Source of the DNA: Termitomyces sp. T153 | Lineage: Eukaryota; Basidiomycota; Agaricomycetes; Agaricales; Lyophyllaceae | Direction of reading: 5' to 3' | Length of the DNA stretch: 64,000 nucleotides | Assembly (NCBI GenBank): GCA_018296165.2 | Contig: JACKQL020000117.1 | Span: forward strand, 1 to 64,000 | Shown: positions 47,529-59,620 of the stretch, piece by piece | Layout: the number at the start of each line of letters is the position of its first letter | How positions within the stretch are numbered: position 1 is the stretch's first letter | The notes under the pieces: generated by a model | What the model was told of the DNA's origin: nothing | What the model saw: only the letters and a program-made list of their open reading frames with translations | The model's database searches: none | Program-made: the position numbers and the translations under genes

Positions 47529-49030
47529 TGCCACCCCTGAGCCCTGTACTCAGAGGCCACCCCTGTGTGTCAACAATAACAACCAAACTGTATTCTAAAT
47601 TGACAAGCCCAGCAACTCTGGCAAAGAACCTGCTCCTTGCAATGGTCCTTTCTGAGACAGACCCCCCCACTTCAACCTCTGCACTCCCCATGAAGATGCC
47701 CCACCAAATGCCCCCCAGCTCCACCAAAATGCCCTAGCTTCTTCATATCAACCCATGGGCCCCAGAGCACTTTGAACCCCCCTTCCCCAACAACTCTCCT
47801 TGTTCCCTGCTAGTTTCTCTGCCCAACTCCCCCACTGACAACAACTACTTTGGACTACTAACCCCTGAAGGACCTCCCCCTTGCTGGGCCCTGGGCCCTT
47901 ATCCAGGCAATGCTGGTCAACCTCAGACAGTGGACCTCCCAATAGCAGACCTTCAGGCAGATGGGGCCTGGCCATAGATAACTTTCCCCCTCAGCATGGC
48001 AATGGAAATAATTAATATTACTGCTACAATGCTGAACCTCTGCCTTGAACTCAAAACACTCAGGACAACACTTGCAATGCACTAGCTCAAAAAGACAAGC
48101 TCAATATTCAGAAACTAGAATCCTTCACTAGTTGTGACCCCCCAGAAATGGAGAATTTTCCTAACACAATGCCTCACAATGTTCCAAGCTCAGCCTATCA
48201 CTTTCCAGCTTGAGAGCTCATGAGTAGCCTTCACTGCATTGTATTTACAGAGCATTGCCTTTGACCACTACATGGCACTGCTCCAGTTCAACTCCAACAA
48301 CCCTGTGCTCTCCAACTGGCTCACTTTCACCCAGGAATTCTCTGGTAAGTTTGCATATTTGACACTGTAGTGCAGGCAGAGGAAAATCTATTCAACTTCT
48401 GCATATGTAACAACAAACATGTTACAACCTTCATTGTATAGTTTGAATAAGAGGTCTACAGAACAGGGTGGAACCACAATGCCCCCCAATTTGCCCTCCG
48501 CCATGCCCTACCTCAATGCATCAAGAACATCCTCCACCTCAGGCCTAAGCAAACTACATATAACAGGTACAAGGCACTTATAACATAAGTCAATCAATGT
48601 TACTAGGAAGATTGAAGCAAAAACACAGTGCTGCAGACCACCTGGAACACCTCCAGCAACACCAACTGGCAGGCCAGAGCAACTAACAGCAATCAACTCT
48701 TGGCCCCCACCAACTCCACCAACTCCACACCCTGTTTCCTTTAAGGCCAAGGCCCTCCTAGCACCAACTGACCCCTCTGCCCACCTGCACAACTGAACAC
48801 TGCTGACCTCCATGAGGCTCTGGAGCCCCTGGATGCCAACTCCAATGACTCCCAGGACCTTGACAACACTTTGGACTCTGCTGATGATCAAGAGGCCCTA
48901 TGTGCCAACAAGATTAGGAACAGGCCTTGAATCAACATACTGGAGAAATCTCAGGAGAAGTGACAAAAGGAGGATGCATGCATTCTGTGTGGTGAGCAGG
49001 GACATTATATTGGTAGTTGTCCTAAATGCC
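47529..49030 (+). pseudogene. Gag of Gypsy B2, second part, with zinc knuckle
   Basis: Continues the gag reading interrupted at 41,504. It is collinear with B1 gag (33,115-34,740): Pro/Asn-rich middle, capsid-like segment (48,230-48,540), zinc knuckle CILCGEQGHYIGSC near 48,990. Unlike B1 it has a single copy of the 150-bp Pro-rich unit. Several stops and frameshifts. Confidence 0.83.
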
Positions 49031-49181
49031 AGGTGATGGAATGCACCATATGGACCATTGATGGAGAAGATTGTGACTATCAGTTTATGGAAAATGAGTC
49101 AGTGGTCTAGGTCTCAAATACACACTAAACTGCAGATCAGACACTGATGTCTTCTCTGCCCCAGCTGCACTCCTCCATGCA

Positions 49182-49950
49182 ATGGTACTCTCCCTGGACA
49201 ACCTCCCAGCACACATACCCTCCCACACCTCCCATACCCTCCTCTGCACCACTCTCCCCTTCTCTGCCAACTCTGTCCCCACTCTGGTCAACAGCAGTGC
49301 CACCAACAACTTTGTTGATGAATCCTTGGCAGTGCTCATTCCCCAACACCTCCAACATCTCCCCACTCTAATCCTTCTCAAGCTCTTTGATGGCAATCCC
49401 ACCTCCACCAGAGACATCATACACTGCATGGAGACAACTGTAACCTTCCCCAACAGACAATGCCAGGACCTCCAATTACTAGTCACCAAACTACACATCT
49501 CTGCTCCCATTGTCCTAGATTTCTCATGGCTCCACTCCACCAACCCCCACATTGACTAGCCCAGTCTCACCCTCTGCCTAGACTGGAATAGCCCAACTGA
49601 CTCCAGATCAGTCCCCTTCAATGTCTCAACCCCCTCTGAGAATCCCAAAGGTACAACTGATGCCCCCCAGACTCCCCCACAGCTCCACTCAAAGTCCATG
49701 CAATCATTCATCATCAATGGCCAGCTCAACAGCTCTCCAATGGTCCTCCCCACCCTTGTCAACAGTGGCACCTCTGGCACCTTTGTCAGCAACTAGCTCA
49801 ATCTCCACCACAATGACCTTGACAAACCCCTTGAGCTCCAGCTCTTCAACAGAAGCCCTGCCTCAAGTAGAATCACTCAATACCATGACAATGCCCAACA
49901 ATTTCAGATTCTAGGAACAACTTCTTGTTACCCAACTTCCAATGTCAACT
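49182..49950 (+). pseudogene. Retropepsin-like protease of Gypsy B2
   Basis: Starts MVLSLDNLPAHIPSH. A conserved spacer with VLDFSWLHSTNPHID follows. A second hydrophobic block reads FIINGQLNSSPMVLPTLVNS then GTSGTFVS near 49,760, where the DSG active site has become NSG. The frame is nearly open, with two stops. It ends before a long spacer without recognisable domains (49,950-50,430). Confidence 0.7.
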
Positions 49951-50429
49951 CTAATTGTGCTTTGACTCCCATGGTTGTAGAATGTCAACCCTAACAATGA
50001 CTGGAAGAACCTCACCATGCAATTCCCCAGCCTCAAAGCAAGCTTAGCAGCTGTTATTCTCCTCTGGATCTAGTCCACCTTGGACTCTGACATCCCCAAC
50101 CTCAATGCCAGCACCTCTGGAGCAACCAAAAGCCCCTCAACCCTCAAGGACAACCAAGGAAGGGAAGAAAACACACCTCCACCCTAGTCCCCCTTGAACA
50201 AAACTTGATGGCTTCCCCCCAACATACTCTAGAATCAATACAAAGGCCCGCAGTACCCTGACCAACAATGCCAGACTCCTCCAGACAACCCCACCACAAC
50301 TCCAGACCCAACCACTACCACTCCATCACCAACCCCTATCAATCCTGAAGCCTCAACATCAAAATCATTGGTGCCATCCCCTTTGCATGCATTCTACAAG
50401 ATGGTACCCCCACCTTCCAACTACAAATC

Positions 50430-51555
50430 ATGCCAGCCATGCCAGAAGAATACTTCCATACAGAAACCACCATGCCAGAAGAATACTTCCATATAGAAAC
50501 CACCATGCCAGAACCAAAGACAGAGGAACAAATTATACATAAAGTAGTTCCTCCAGAATATTATGAATTTGCTGACATATTCTCTGAAGGGAGTGTAAAG
50601 GAACTTCCTCCACACCACTTTTGATCTCAAAGAAGGCACTTCACCCCCATTTAGCAAAATCTACAACATGTCCAAGACCAAACTCCAGGCCCTGAAGGAT
50701 TACCTTGGTAACATGCTTGGCAAAGGTTTTATATGCCCATCAATTTCCACTACTGGTGCTCCAGTCCTGTTTGCCAAGAAGAAGGATGGGTCCCTCCAAC
50801 TCTGTGTTGACTACTGGAGACTCAACAAAGTCACCAAAAAGAACTGGTATCCTCTTCCCTTGATTGGAGACCTTGTTGACTGCCTCAACAGCGTCAAGAT
50901 CTACACAAAAATAAACCTCTGCTCTGGCTATAACAATGTCCAGATCACTCCAGGGCATGAATGAAAGACTGCCTTCCACATCTGCTATAGCCTCTTTGAG
51001 TATCTAGTGATGCCTTCTGGAATGACTAACTCCCCCACCACTTTCCAGTACTTCATGAACAATATCTTCCATGATATGAATGACATCTTTGTTATTGTGT
51101 ACTTGGATGATATTCTGATCTACTTGGATTCATTGAAGAAACATCCTAGTGCTAAAGTGTATTCACCCTTCTCAAGAGAGCCTTCACCTCCACCCTGATC
51201 CCCCACCATTTTGACCCCTCCCTACCAATAGTCCTCAAGTGTGATACTTCTGACTATGCCATTTCTAGAATACTCTTCCAGTCAGACTCCAGAGGCAAGG
51301 ATCTCTGCCCTGTTGCCTTTTATCTCCACTCAATGATCCCCATGGAGCTCAACTACAACATCTATGACAAAAAACTCCTTGCCATTGTCAAAGCCTTCCA
51401 CCAGTGGAGGGCCTACCTCAAGGGATCTTTGCACTGCATCTAAGTCTACTCCAACCACAACAACCTACAGTACTTCACAACTCCAAAACAGCTCAGCCAC
51501 CACCAAGCTCATTGGTTCAAAACTCTCTCAGAGTATGACTTTACCATCCACTATC
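50430..51555 (+). pseudogene. Reverse transcriptase and RNase H of Gypsy B2
   Basis: A leader (VVPPEYYEFADIFSEGSVKEL) is followed by fingers (APVLFAKKKDGSLQLCVDYW, 50,760), DLVDCLNSVKIYTKINL (50,870), [17 protein letters not shown] (51,010) and an intact catalytic box [11 protein letters not shown] (51,098). RNase H: KCDTSDYAISRILFQSDS and YNIYDKKLLAIVKAF. It stops within the RNase H tail (FTIHY) at a solo LTR and resumes at 52,117 (HPR...). One stop each in the RT and RNase H parts. Confidence 0.92.
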
Positions 51556-52111
51556 TGTCAGGGGATGTCCCAGTCCCCCTTTGCTCTGTTCTCCCTCCTT
51601 ATGGTTTTCCTTTATTCTCCTTTCACTTCCCTATCTGCTGGCTCCAGTTTTAATCATCAGGCTGCACTGGTTCTCTGTCTGTAATTCCAACAAGTGTCAC
51701 TCCTTCTACATGGCCTCTTACCAGACCCCTGGATTGTTTCATGTATTCTGGGCCTACCACTAATTGTAGGCCTCCCATCTTTGGACCACAGGTACTTCTG
51801 ACCAAGGGCTATTTTTTGGTTATATTGGTATGTAGTCATGTGCAGAGCATCCAGAGATCGAGGCCATTTACAATGGATTTCCACTTTTGATCAGACTCCA
51901 GATTTGGTTGTTGTTGGGTGTTGTTTTCAGAAGCTCTAGAGTAAATTTTCCAAACACTGGCATTGGTGATCCTTAGACTTGTTCTCTTTGGATCTCCCTC
52001 TGCCAGGTGAGTAGCTAGAACTCTAGAACTTCTTGTAGATATTGAATAAACTTTGGATCTCCCTCTGCTAGTTGTGTGACTGAGCCACAGCCTCCAGAGG
52101 TCACCCTTACA
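51556..52111 (+). repeat. Solo LTR of Gypsy family A with 5-bp target duplication
   Basis: 556 bp, TGTCAGGGGATGTCCC ... CCCTTACA, flanked by CTATC on both sides (51,551-51,555 and 52,112-52,116). Similar along its length to the A1 LTR (28,710-29,240). It interrupts the B2 RNase H/integrase junction, so it arrived after B2. It probably arose by recombination between the two LTRs of a full element. Confidence 0.93.
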
Positions 52112-53110
52112 CTATCACCCCAGATGACTCAGTGCAAAGCCTGACACCCTCACTTAGAGGCCTAACATGTATCCAAAGAAGTTGTTCAAGGCTGAGTGGA
52201 ACACATTCAATCATCAAGTGGTAATCCCCCCTGAGCATTTACATGCTATGCTGATTATGAATGAAGCAGGGATTCTCCACCAAATCAGAAATGTGCTCCT
52301 GGACTCCTTTTTTGCCCAGCATGAACCTCACAACAACTCTGCCAATGAGTCAACTGTTAACAACTCCTTTATGCTATCTCTAGACCACTGCCTCCTACTC
52401 CAGAGTAGACAAATTTATGCTCTGGACCACAAGTCCATTTGCCTTGACATACTCTGGCAGCACCACAATCACAAACTCTGAGAACATCCAGGAATTTGTA
52501 AGACTCTCCAACTCATTTCCAGGTCTTACTTTTGGCCAGGAATGAAGAAGGACATCATGCAATATGTGAGGGCCTGCAAACTATGCCTCCAGGCCAAAGT
52601 ACCCTGCCACCACCCTCATGGCCTGCTGAAGCCCCTCCTCATCAGCTGCCACCCCTGGTCCTCAATATTGGTGGACTACATTGTCAAACTCCCTGACTCC
52701 AACACAATCCTTGTAGTCATCTGCCAGCTCACCAAGCAAGCCCTCTTCATCCCCTGCCACACCACCAACAATGCTCTGGAGTTTGCCCAATTATTCCTCA
52801 AATACATCTTCTCCAAGCATGGACTCCTGGACAATATCATCTCCAACCATGGCCCACTATTCATCTTCCACTTCTGGCAGTTGTTATGCAAGGCCCTTGA
52901 AATCAAAACCAACCTCTTGACTGCCTATCATCCAGAGACTGATGGGCAAGCAGAACAAGTAAATCAGACATTGGAACAGTATCTCCATCTCTATATTAAC
53001 TATTTACAGAACAACTGGCATGCAGAACTCCTCCTTGCTGAATTTCCTTACAACAACATGCCTCACTCTGCTATCAGAGTTTCCCCTTTCTATGCCAACA
53101 AGGGCTAGAA
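52112..53110 (+). pseudogene. Integrase of Gypsy B2
   Basis: The zinc module has HPGICKTLQLI (52,490) and CKLCLQAK (52,575). The catalytic core starts ILVDYIVKLPDSN (52,665, first Asp). The second catalytic Asp has become Asn in IISNHGPLFIFHFW (52,840), with the neighbouring Arg changed to His. The Glu is kept in QTLEQYLHLY (52,975). The long open frame (52,542-53,108) ends at a TAG at 53,106. Confidence 0.9.
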
Positions 53111-53347
53111 CTCCAGGCTCACCCTATCCCTCAAGGATATCCCCTCCTATGTCACCTATGAAGTTGCCAAAAACCTCCAATCACTCCACCAGTTCCTCTG
53201 GGACAAAATCAACACTGCCAACCAAGCCTACTCCAAACATGCCAATGCCTGATATAATCCCACTTCCAACTAGTCCCCCAGCACTCTGGTCTGGCTCAAT
53301 TAACATAATCTTAAGAGCTGGAGGCCCTTTATCAAGCTTGACCACAA

Positions 53348-53710
53348 GTGGCTTGGCCCCTTGAAGATACTTTGGAAGTCTCAACACACATCCACAAACT
53401 CAACCTACCTCTAGGCCTAAAGGGTCTCCACTCCATCTTTCACATCTGCCTCTTCAAAAAACATGCCCTAAATCCCTTCCCTAGGCAATGCCCTAGCCAA
53501 CTACCCTATGTCAAGGTCAAGGATGAGTATCATTATGAAGTTGACCATATTCTTGACTCCTGCTTGGTCCATGGTCAACCCCACTACTTGGTCTATTGGA
53601 AGGGCTACAGACCTGAGGACAACACTTGGGAGCCCTGCAAAAACCTTGCTGGAGCCCCTCCTGAGCTCTGAAACTTCCATCTACAACACTCCACCAAGCC
53701 CTGGAACCCC
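53348..53710 (+). pseudogene. Chromodomain tail of Gypsy B2 integrase
   Basis: Reads [19 protein letters not shown], then [20 protein letters not shown] (near 53,510-53,640): the aromatic cage and WEP motif of a chromodomain, nearly intact. It identifies the element as a chromovirus. Confidence 0.92.
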
Positions 53711-54275
53711 TGGGACTAGTTGACACAAATAGCATTAGTGGCCTTAACCCTCACCTCTGAATGCACCAGGGATTCAACTTCCACAAGTAACAACCTACGT
53801 GTTTCTTTTCCACTTTGTCACTTAGAATCTGAAACTTCCATTTGTCTTACTACAGTCTTGGACAAGGAAGTGAATTCCATATACACAGGGCTAACTAATA
53901 CAATATGCTATGAAATGAAATGTGAAAGCAAGGCAGTGCTAATGTAAGAACATCAAGAATGGAGTCCAACATCTTCTCCTACTCCCCCCCACCTCTGGAG
54001 CAGGCCCTGCTACCCTCCTCACTAAGTCCACCTCCATCTGGGCCACAACTATGACCAAGATCTCTAGGTACTCCAGAAGAGGCTCCCCTACATCCATGGC
54101 CAACTCCCATCATAACTCAGGCTCCACCACATTCCTCTGCTGGTGCTCTGCCAGCAACCTCCCCATCCAACCTATGCTCTGCCCTAGCTCTGCAGGGTGG
54201 TCTCTGAGCATCCATGCCAACCTGTCCCAGATCAACACAAAGGCCACAGTCACCCCATCAACAAGAATCCTGTGC

Positions 54276-55393
54276 TCATGGATCCAGTCTACAAAGTTGC
54301 ATTAGTAAGTCCAGAGCAGGAAAAAGGAGAGACTTATGCAGCACCCTCCTCCACTCTGAGGCTGCCTTATTAGTGAGCCACTCCTCTTGCCTCCATGCCT
54401 TCTTTAGCACTGCAGAGGGCACTCCAACCTCCAGAGCACTCTGCCCCCCCTCTGCCTCTTGCCCCATCCACACTTCCCCCTGGGTCAACCATTCCCACAA
54501 TCCCTATGCCTCCAACAACCACTTGGTGGCCACCTGTGCTGCCATCTTCTGCTCCTGCCACACTATGCCTATGTCCTTCCATGCTGTATTCCATTGTCTC
54601 TGCATTGCATCCCTCTTTTCTCTCACTCTCCAGGCCTTCTCCTTGCAAGATGCCAGTAGCCTCTGCAAGCCCTCCACCTATTTGAATCCTCACCCAAGCT
54701 GCCTCCCAACCCTTATCTGTGGCCACACACATCATCTGCCACTCCTGCAAGATAGAACAACATTTGTGCCTTGAGTAGCATGGGAGGCAAACCAAGAAGG
54801 TGCAACAGGACCTCACCACAGGCACCTCAAACTCACATTGTTCTCCACACCAAGCACAGGAGGCACACTGACTTGTTTATTAGCCCAAAAAGCAGTGAGG
54901 AAGGCACATAGCTTACCAGGGCCTCAGCCTGGCACTATTCCAACATGAGAGGACCCTATGCCTGTCCCAAAGCCTTGGCAAACTGCTCTGGAATTACCTC
55001 TAACTGGGCCACCCTTTGGTCCTGCAGAACAACCTGCACCATGCCTGGCCCCATGCTGAGCCTTGATGTTCCAACTAAGAGTGCTGGAGCTGAACAAATA
55101 GATGTCTGGGCCTAAGAGGGGCCTCCTAACAAACCTGCTATAGCCACAGACAATTCTATCTACAAGGTGAATGCAACAATAGGTAGGGGGCTGCTATACT
55201 TATGACTCCAATACATCTGTTTGACCTTTCACTTCTCTCAACACCAGTTGAACTTGCTCCACCAACTCTCATACTCTGCTCAAACCTCAACATGGTTATT
55301 GTCTGATGGCAGGGGGGTCAGATACAATGATGTTGCTGCTGGGGACTCCATAGCCACTGATGAAGAAGCTGGTTCAGACTCAGAGGAAGACAT
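54276..55393 (-). pseudogene. Antisense, intron-containing gene carried by Gypsy B2: Cys-rich protein
   Basis: It lies between chromodomain and 3' LTR, opposite to pol. A start at 55,393 (MSSSESEPASSSVAMES) leads to a Trp-rich stretch (AEYESWWSKFNW). After a probable intron, an exon ends at 54,917 (VVLQDQRVAQLEVIPEQF ... GPLMLE). A 49-nt intron (GTAAGC...CAG, 54,916-54,868) follows. The next exon opens with CASCAWCGEQCEFEVP, then VCLPCYSRHKCC and WEAAWVRIQI. A final part with EEWLTNKAASE is reached by a frameshift. Cysteine spacing suggests zinc binding. Each block is conserved in B3 at 62,293-63,635. Trp and Gln codons have turned into stops. Function unknown; no Pfam-type family is recognised. 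Confidence 0.65.
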
Positions 55394-55608
55394 TGGAAAG
55401 AATTAGGAGGGCACTGGAGTATGTCTGACCCTTTTAATTGATTTGGAAAAACCCCCTGACAAATGGTGGCCATGCTTCAACTTTGTTCTCCATGCTGCCA
55501 CTGCTTGCTGCAGTCCCCTCAATATTACTCAGCTTCAATTCCCACACCCCCACCAATCCCCAACTCATGCTCCATACCTTGAGGGTCTTAATGCTAAAGA
55601 GGAGGTGA

Positions 55609-56687
55609 TGTCACAATCCATGCCCTAAGCCCCCAAACCTCATTCCCAGTCCCCTCACTTCTCTGGAGCTTTCCCCCAACATTCCTCAAACTCCCCCCAA
55701 CCTTTGTTCACCCATGACACCTACTCTGGATAACTCCAATGCTTCTTTGGCAAACCCCAATAGCCCCCTGGCTGACTCCAACACCTTTCCTATAGCCTTT
55801 GCCACTTCTCCTGCCTCTCCTGAGCCCCTAGAACTTCCCCCCCACTGCTCCTAATGCCAGCATACATCACTAGTTTGTCACCCTGATTTACCTGACCAGC
55901 TCCAGAGCATCACAATAACTCTAGGATGGCCTGCATTTCCAACTGATCCCATCAGTATATTACTGCAGCCTGCACTCTAATCACAACTAACACCAATTGT
56001 CTCTGTACAGCCCCAATGCACCCCACTGCCTGACTCACTACCCTCTAGAGTCCTCCAGTAGTCAGTATATAAGTCATAGAGTAACATCCCATACTCTAGT
56101 CTTGATATTACCTGCTTTACCTGGTTTTCTGTGTCTCTTGTTTCTTTCCTATTATATTTCCCAGTCTTATCTCTGTTTCTAGTCTTGAATCTATCTTTTC
56201 CTCAGTTCCATCTTGTCTTGCCTTTGTCTTGTCTCAACTGTCTCTGTTCCCTTTATCATTCCTAAGTTTCTTTCATCTCTGACATCATTACAAACTCTGC
56301 ACACACACTATGAACCTTTAAACATTCTTACAACAACTCCAGACCTTACCTTACACTTAGCTCCAGAACCCATCAGTCTTGATTGATTTCCCATCAAACT
56401 TTGGCTCCACTCCCATCACTAGCAAAGCCTCCACCTACCCTGCAGCCCATACACTTGCTTACAGACTTGTACCTGACACCTGCCCAAGCCCAACATTTAA
56501 TATACTTGGTCTTAAACTTCCCCAGACTATCCCAGACTTGCTTGGACTGCTTCCTCAAGCTTTTCCTTACAAGTATCTGAAGTCCACACCATCCCCAGAG
56601 CACTAGGTTATAAGTACAGGACATTGCATCCACCTAGTAAGAACTCACCCAGTGTAGCTAAGCCCTCATAGTCAGCAGAACCTGACA
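55609..56687 (+). repeat. 3' LTR of Gypsy B2
   Basis: 1079 bp, TGTCACAATCC...CAGAACCTGACA. Collinear with the B1 LTR. Directly followed by a B3 LTR sequence that begins at an internal position (attacaaac...), indicating that B2 inserted into the 5' LTR of B3. Confidence 0.88.
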
Positions 56688-57088
56688 ATTACAAACCCCA
56701 TGCTTACAATTGTGAACCTCAAACATCCATAAACCAACTCTGGACCTCGCTATTTGCTCAGCTCTAAGACCCAATAATATCAATTGATCTCCCATCAAAC
56801 TCTGGCCCTGCTCCCATCACTTGCATAGCCTCCATTTTCCCCACACTTCCAGTACTCGCTTCTGGACTTGTGCTTGACATCCCTTCAAATCCAAACCTTC
56901 CCAATACCTTGTCTTAGACTTCCCCAGACATTCCCAGACTTGCTTGGACCACTTCTCCTTGCTTATCCTCACAAGTAGCTAAAGTCCAGGCCATCTCTAA
57001 ATGCTAGATTATCAGCACAGGACATTGCATCCACCTAATAAGGACTTGCCCAGTGTAGCTGAGCCCCCATGGTCAGTGGAACCTGACA
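56688..57088 (+). repeat. 3' part of the 5' LTR of Gypsy B3
   Basis: Collinear with 56,288-56,687 of the B2 LTR. Ends GGAACCTGACA and is followed by taatatcaagactccccc, the presumed primer-binding region. The 5' part is missing here and would lie on the other side of B2. Confidence 0.85.
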
Positions 57089-57120
57089 TAATATCAAGAC
57101 TCCCCCTTACTCTGTTTGTG

Positions 57121-59620
57121 ATGTCTGCAATTAACTCTGCATATACTCCCACTGAAAGTCTCAATGTCTATGGTTGGCCCATGCCTAAGACTCACTATGA
57201 TTTGTTTTGCCTTGCCCAGATTGCCAAGGCACACTGAGTCATGGATCTGATGGCAATATCCCCTCTGCTCCAGTCACACCCCCACACAATGGCTCTCTTC
57301 ACAGACACCCTCTCTGCTCAACTCCCATTACATCCCTCTCACACCAACCCCCTCCTGCACCTCTTCTCTACTCTGCCAGCTCCACTACCTACTAAGGTCA
57401 ACCATGACATTCCCAACCCCACATCCAATCAACCCTAGCAACACTCAGTCTATTGCTCATTAACTTCTCCAGCATCTTACCAGCACTGTCTCCCCAACAA
57501 CAATGCAAACCCTGCTGGAGTCAATCACTTGCTGCACAAGAAGAAGCTACCCTCCCCACTAACAAATCATGACAAGACCTCTGACTGCTAACCCCCTAGT
57601 CCAACACCTCCAAATCTACTGGCCCTATCCCACTCAAACTGGAATAACTACATGACTCCAGACCAATCCCCTCCAATACCACACCTTCCCCCAAGAAACA
57701 GCACCAATACTCCCAGGCACTCTCACAGCTCTGTCAAAGTCTGCACAGACCAATATCCAAGCCCCCAACTCTCTGACAGCACCACCTCTGCCCAAATCAA
57801 CAGCACAAGCCTCTGACACTTCACCCATAACCAATCCGACCCCCATGCAATGCCCTTATCCAACCCCAAGGATATCAATCCTCCAAAAATAAGTCAAGAT
57901 TCTAAGACCAGCACTCCACCCCCAACCTCAAACCCAAACTCCAGAATCAGCTAAGACCACTTTAGTTACCTAGCTGTCAACCTTGCCCAATATTTGACTG
58001 GACAAACTCTGCACTAAATTCTCCAAGCACAGATAGACCCCCCTCTACCTCTCCCTCCAGTTCTCTAAGGCTCCAATGCCTCTGACCTGACTCCAGCAAC
58101 TCCAGAGCAAGCTAAAAGAGTTCCTAAGCCTCAAGATGGCCAAGAAAGGAAGGAAGACACACCTCTGCCCCAGCCTCCTTGAAACACACTCCAAAGACAC
58201 CCCCAACAAAGTCAATCTGAAGAACATGGTACCCAAACCCCCAATGCTAGATGACTCTGTACTCCACCACCATTACTTTAACAGCCCCTCCTGATTGATT
58301 CAGAACCCCTGGCATCCAAATACTCTATGCTGCCCCCTCCACATGCACTTCACAAGATGGGACTTCTAACCTCAACTACCAATCATACCATTCTTACCAG
58401 AAGAATGCCCAAGCACAGAAGCTACCCCACTGGAACAGACTATAGAAAAAAAAAGAATTCTATACAAAATAGTTCCTCTGGAGTATCATGAACTCACTGA
58501 CATGTTCTCTGAAAAAAGCAAAGAACCCTGCCCTCAACAATGAAGAATGCAATTCCAAATGCATCTTGAAGGCTTTCCCCACTAAATCAATTTAGAAAGT
58601 AACTCACAGCTCTAGGTAGCTCTGAACCCAGCCATCACAACTCCAAACCTACCTCCTCATCAATCCACAAATTCATAGTACCAAGAAGGCACCTCTGCCC
58701 TTTGGATGCCCCCCACAAGCCTTTCTCAATGCCTCAAGAAATCAGTCTAAGGCCTGAGATGCCTCAATCCACCATTCCAGACAACTCCAAACTCCTCTAT
58801 ACAACTCCAGACCCTAGGAATATAGCCCTGGACCCCACCATCTCAATTCTGACACCCATCTGAAGAGCCTCTGACACCAACCCATCAGCACTGTCCCCAT
58901 TGCACACACTCTGCAAGCCCAAATCCCCAACTACTGACCTCAAAATCCTCCACCCTTGCTAGAAAAGAAATCTATGCACAGGAATCACACCATCAGAGAC
59001 ACAGAAGAACAAATCTCATATGAAGTAGTTTCTTCAGAGTACCATAAGTTTGCTGATGCATTCTACAAGAAAAGAGTAGCAACCTCCTCCACACCCATTG
59101 TTAAGTTGGACTTGAAGAACACCACCCTCACCCCCCAACAAGCAAAATGTCATATGCCCCAATCCTTCCCACCAGAGTTACAACCCAACTGCCAGTTGTC
59201 CCCCAATTACCCAGTGAAAAACAAATTCTGGACATTCAAAACAATCCCCCACAAGCTTGGCAATATATCATGTAACCCAACCCCATCCACCAGAGCTTCA
59301 ACCCAGCTGCCAAGAAAAACAAATGGCTCCCCCTGACTCTGCCCCAACTATCAAGGAATCAACAAAGCCCTCCCAAAAAGCCAAGACATATTTCTGCTCC
59401 AGCTACAGTGACCTCCAGACCACTCCAGAATATGAATAGAAGATTGCCCCCTCACCCACCATGACCCCCTTTGAGTATCAAGTAATGCCCTTGAATGACC
59501 AACTCCCTCACCACCCTCCAATATTTGCAGACAACCTCTCCCTCAACATGAACAGTGATTTTGCATAGTGGAATGACAGCCTGACCCATTCTACTTCTCA
59601 GAGGATCAACTGAAATTCAT
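57121..59620 (+). pseudogene. Gag, protease and RT relics of Gypsy B3
   Basis: The gag start (MSAINSAYTPTESLNVYG) runs only to 57,237. About 1.9 kb of gag is missing before the protease-like start at 57,290 (MALFTDTLSAQLPLH, matching MVLSLDNLPAHIPSH of B2). The RT leader is recognisable twice: KIVPLEYHELTD-like near 58,470 and VVSSEYHKFADAFY near 59,030. RT traces continue to EYQVMPLND near 59,480. Stops and frameshifts throughout. Confidence 0.7.
58383..59080 (+). repeat. Imperfect direct duplication of the RT leader in B3
   Basis: The segment equal to B2 50,440-50,600 occurs at about 58,390-58,530 and again at 58,935-59,080, roughly 545 bp apart. The two copies differ at many positions, so the duplication is old. 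Confidence 0.6.

Larger units (their letters stand above)
41274..56687 (+). mobile_element. Gypsy family B chromovirus (copy B2), interrupted by a LINE and a solo LTR
   Basis: 5'-truncated at the A2 LTR, it begins inside gag (homologous to B1 from about 32,885). The order is gag (41,274-41,504 and 47,517-49,030), protease, RT, RNase H up to 51,555, integrase from 52,112, chromodomain (53,500-53,680), an antisense gene (54,276-55,393) and a 3' LTR (55,609-56,687). Removing the LINE and the solo LTR restores continuous homology with B1 and B3. Inactive. Confidence 0.88.

Noticed and set aside
54395..54685. Plus-strand Pro-rich ORF (MPSLALQRALQPPEHSAPP...) in B2
   Set aside because: It is the reverse frame of the antisense gene and is not conserved as a protein in B3.
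57634..58236. Minus-strand ORFs in the middle of B3 as a further antisense gene
   Set aside because: No counterpart in B1 or B2, and no consistent frame or splice sites.
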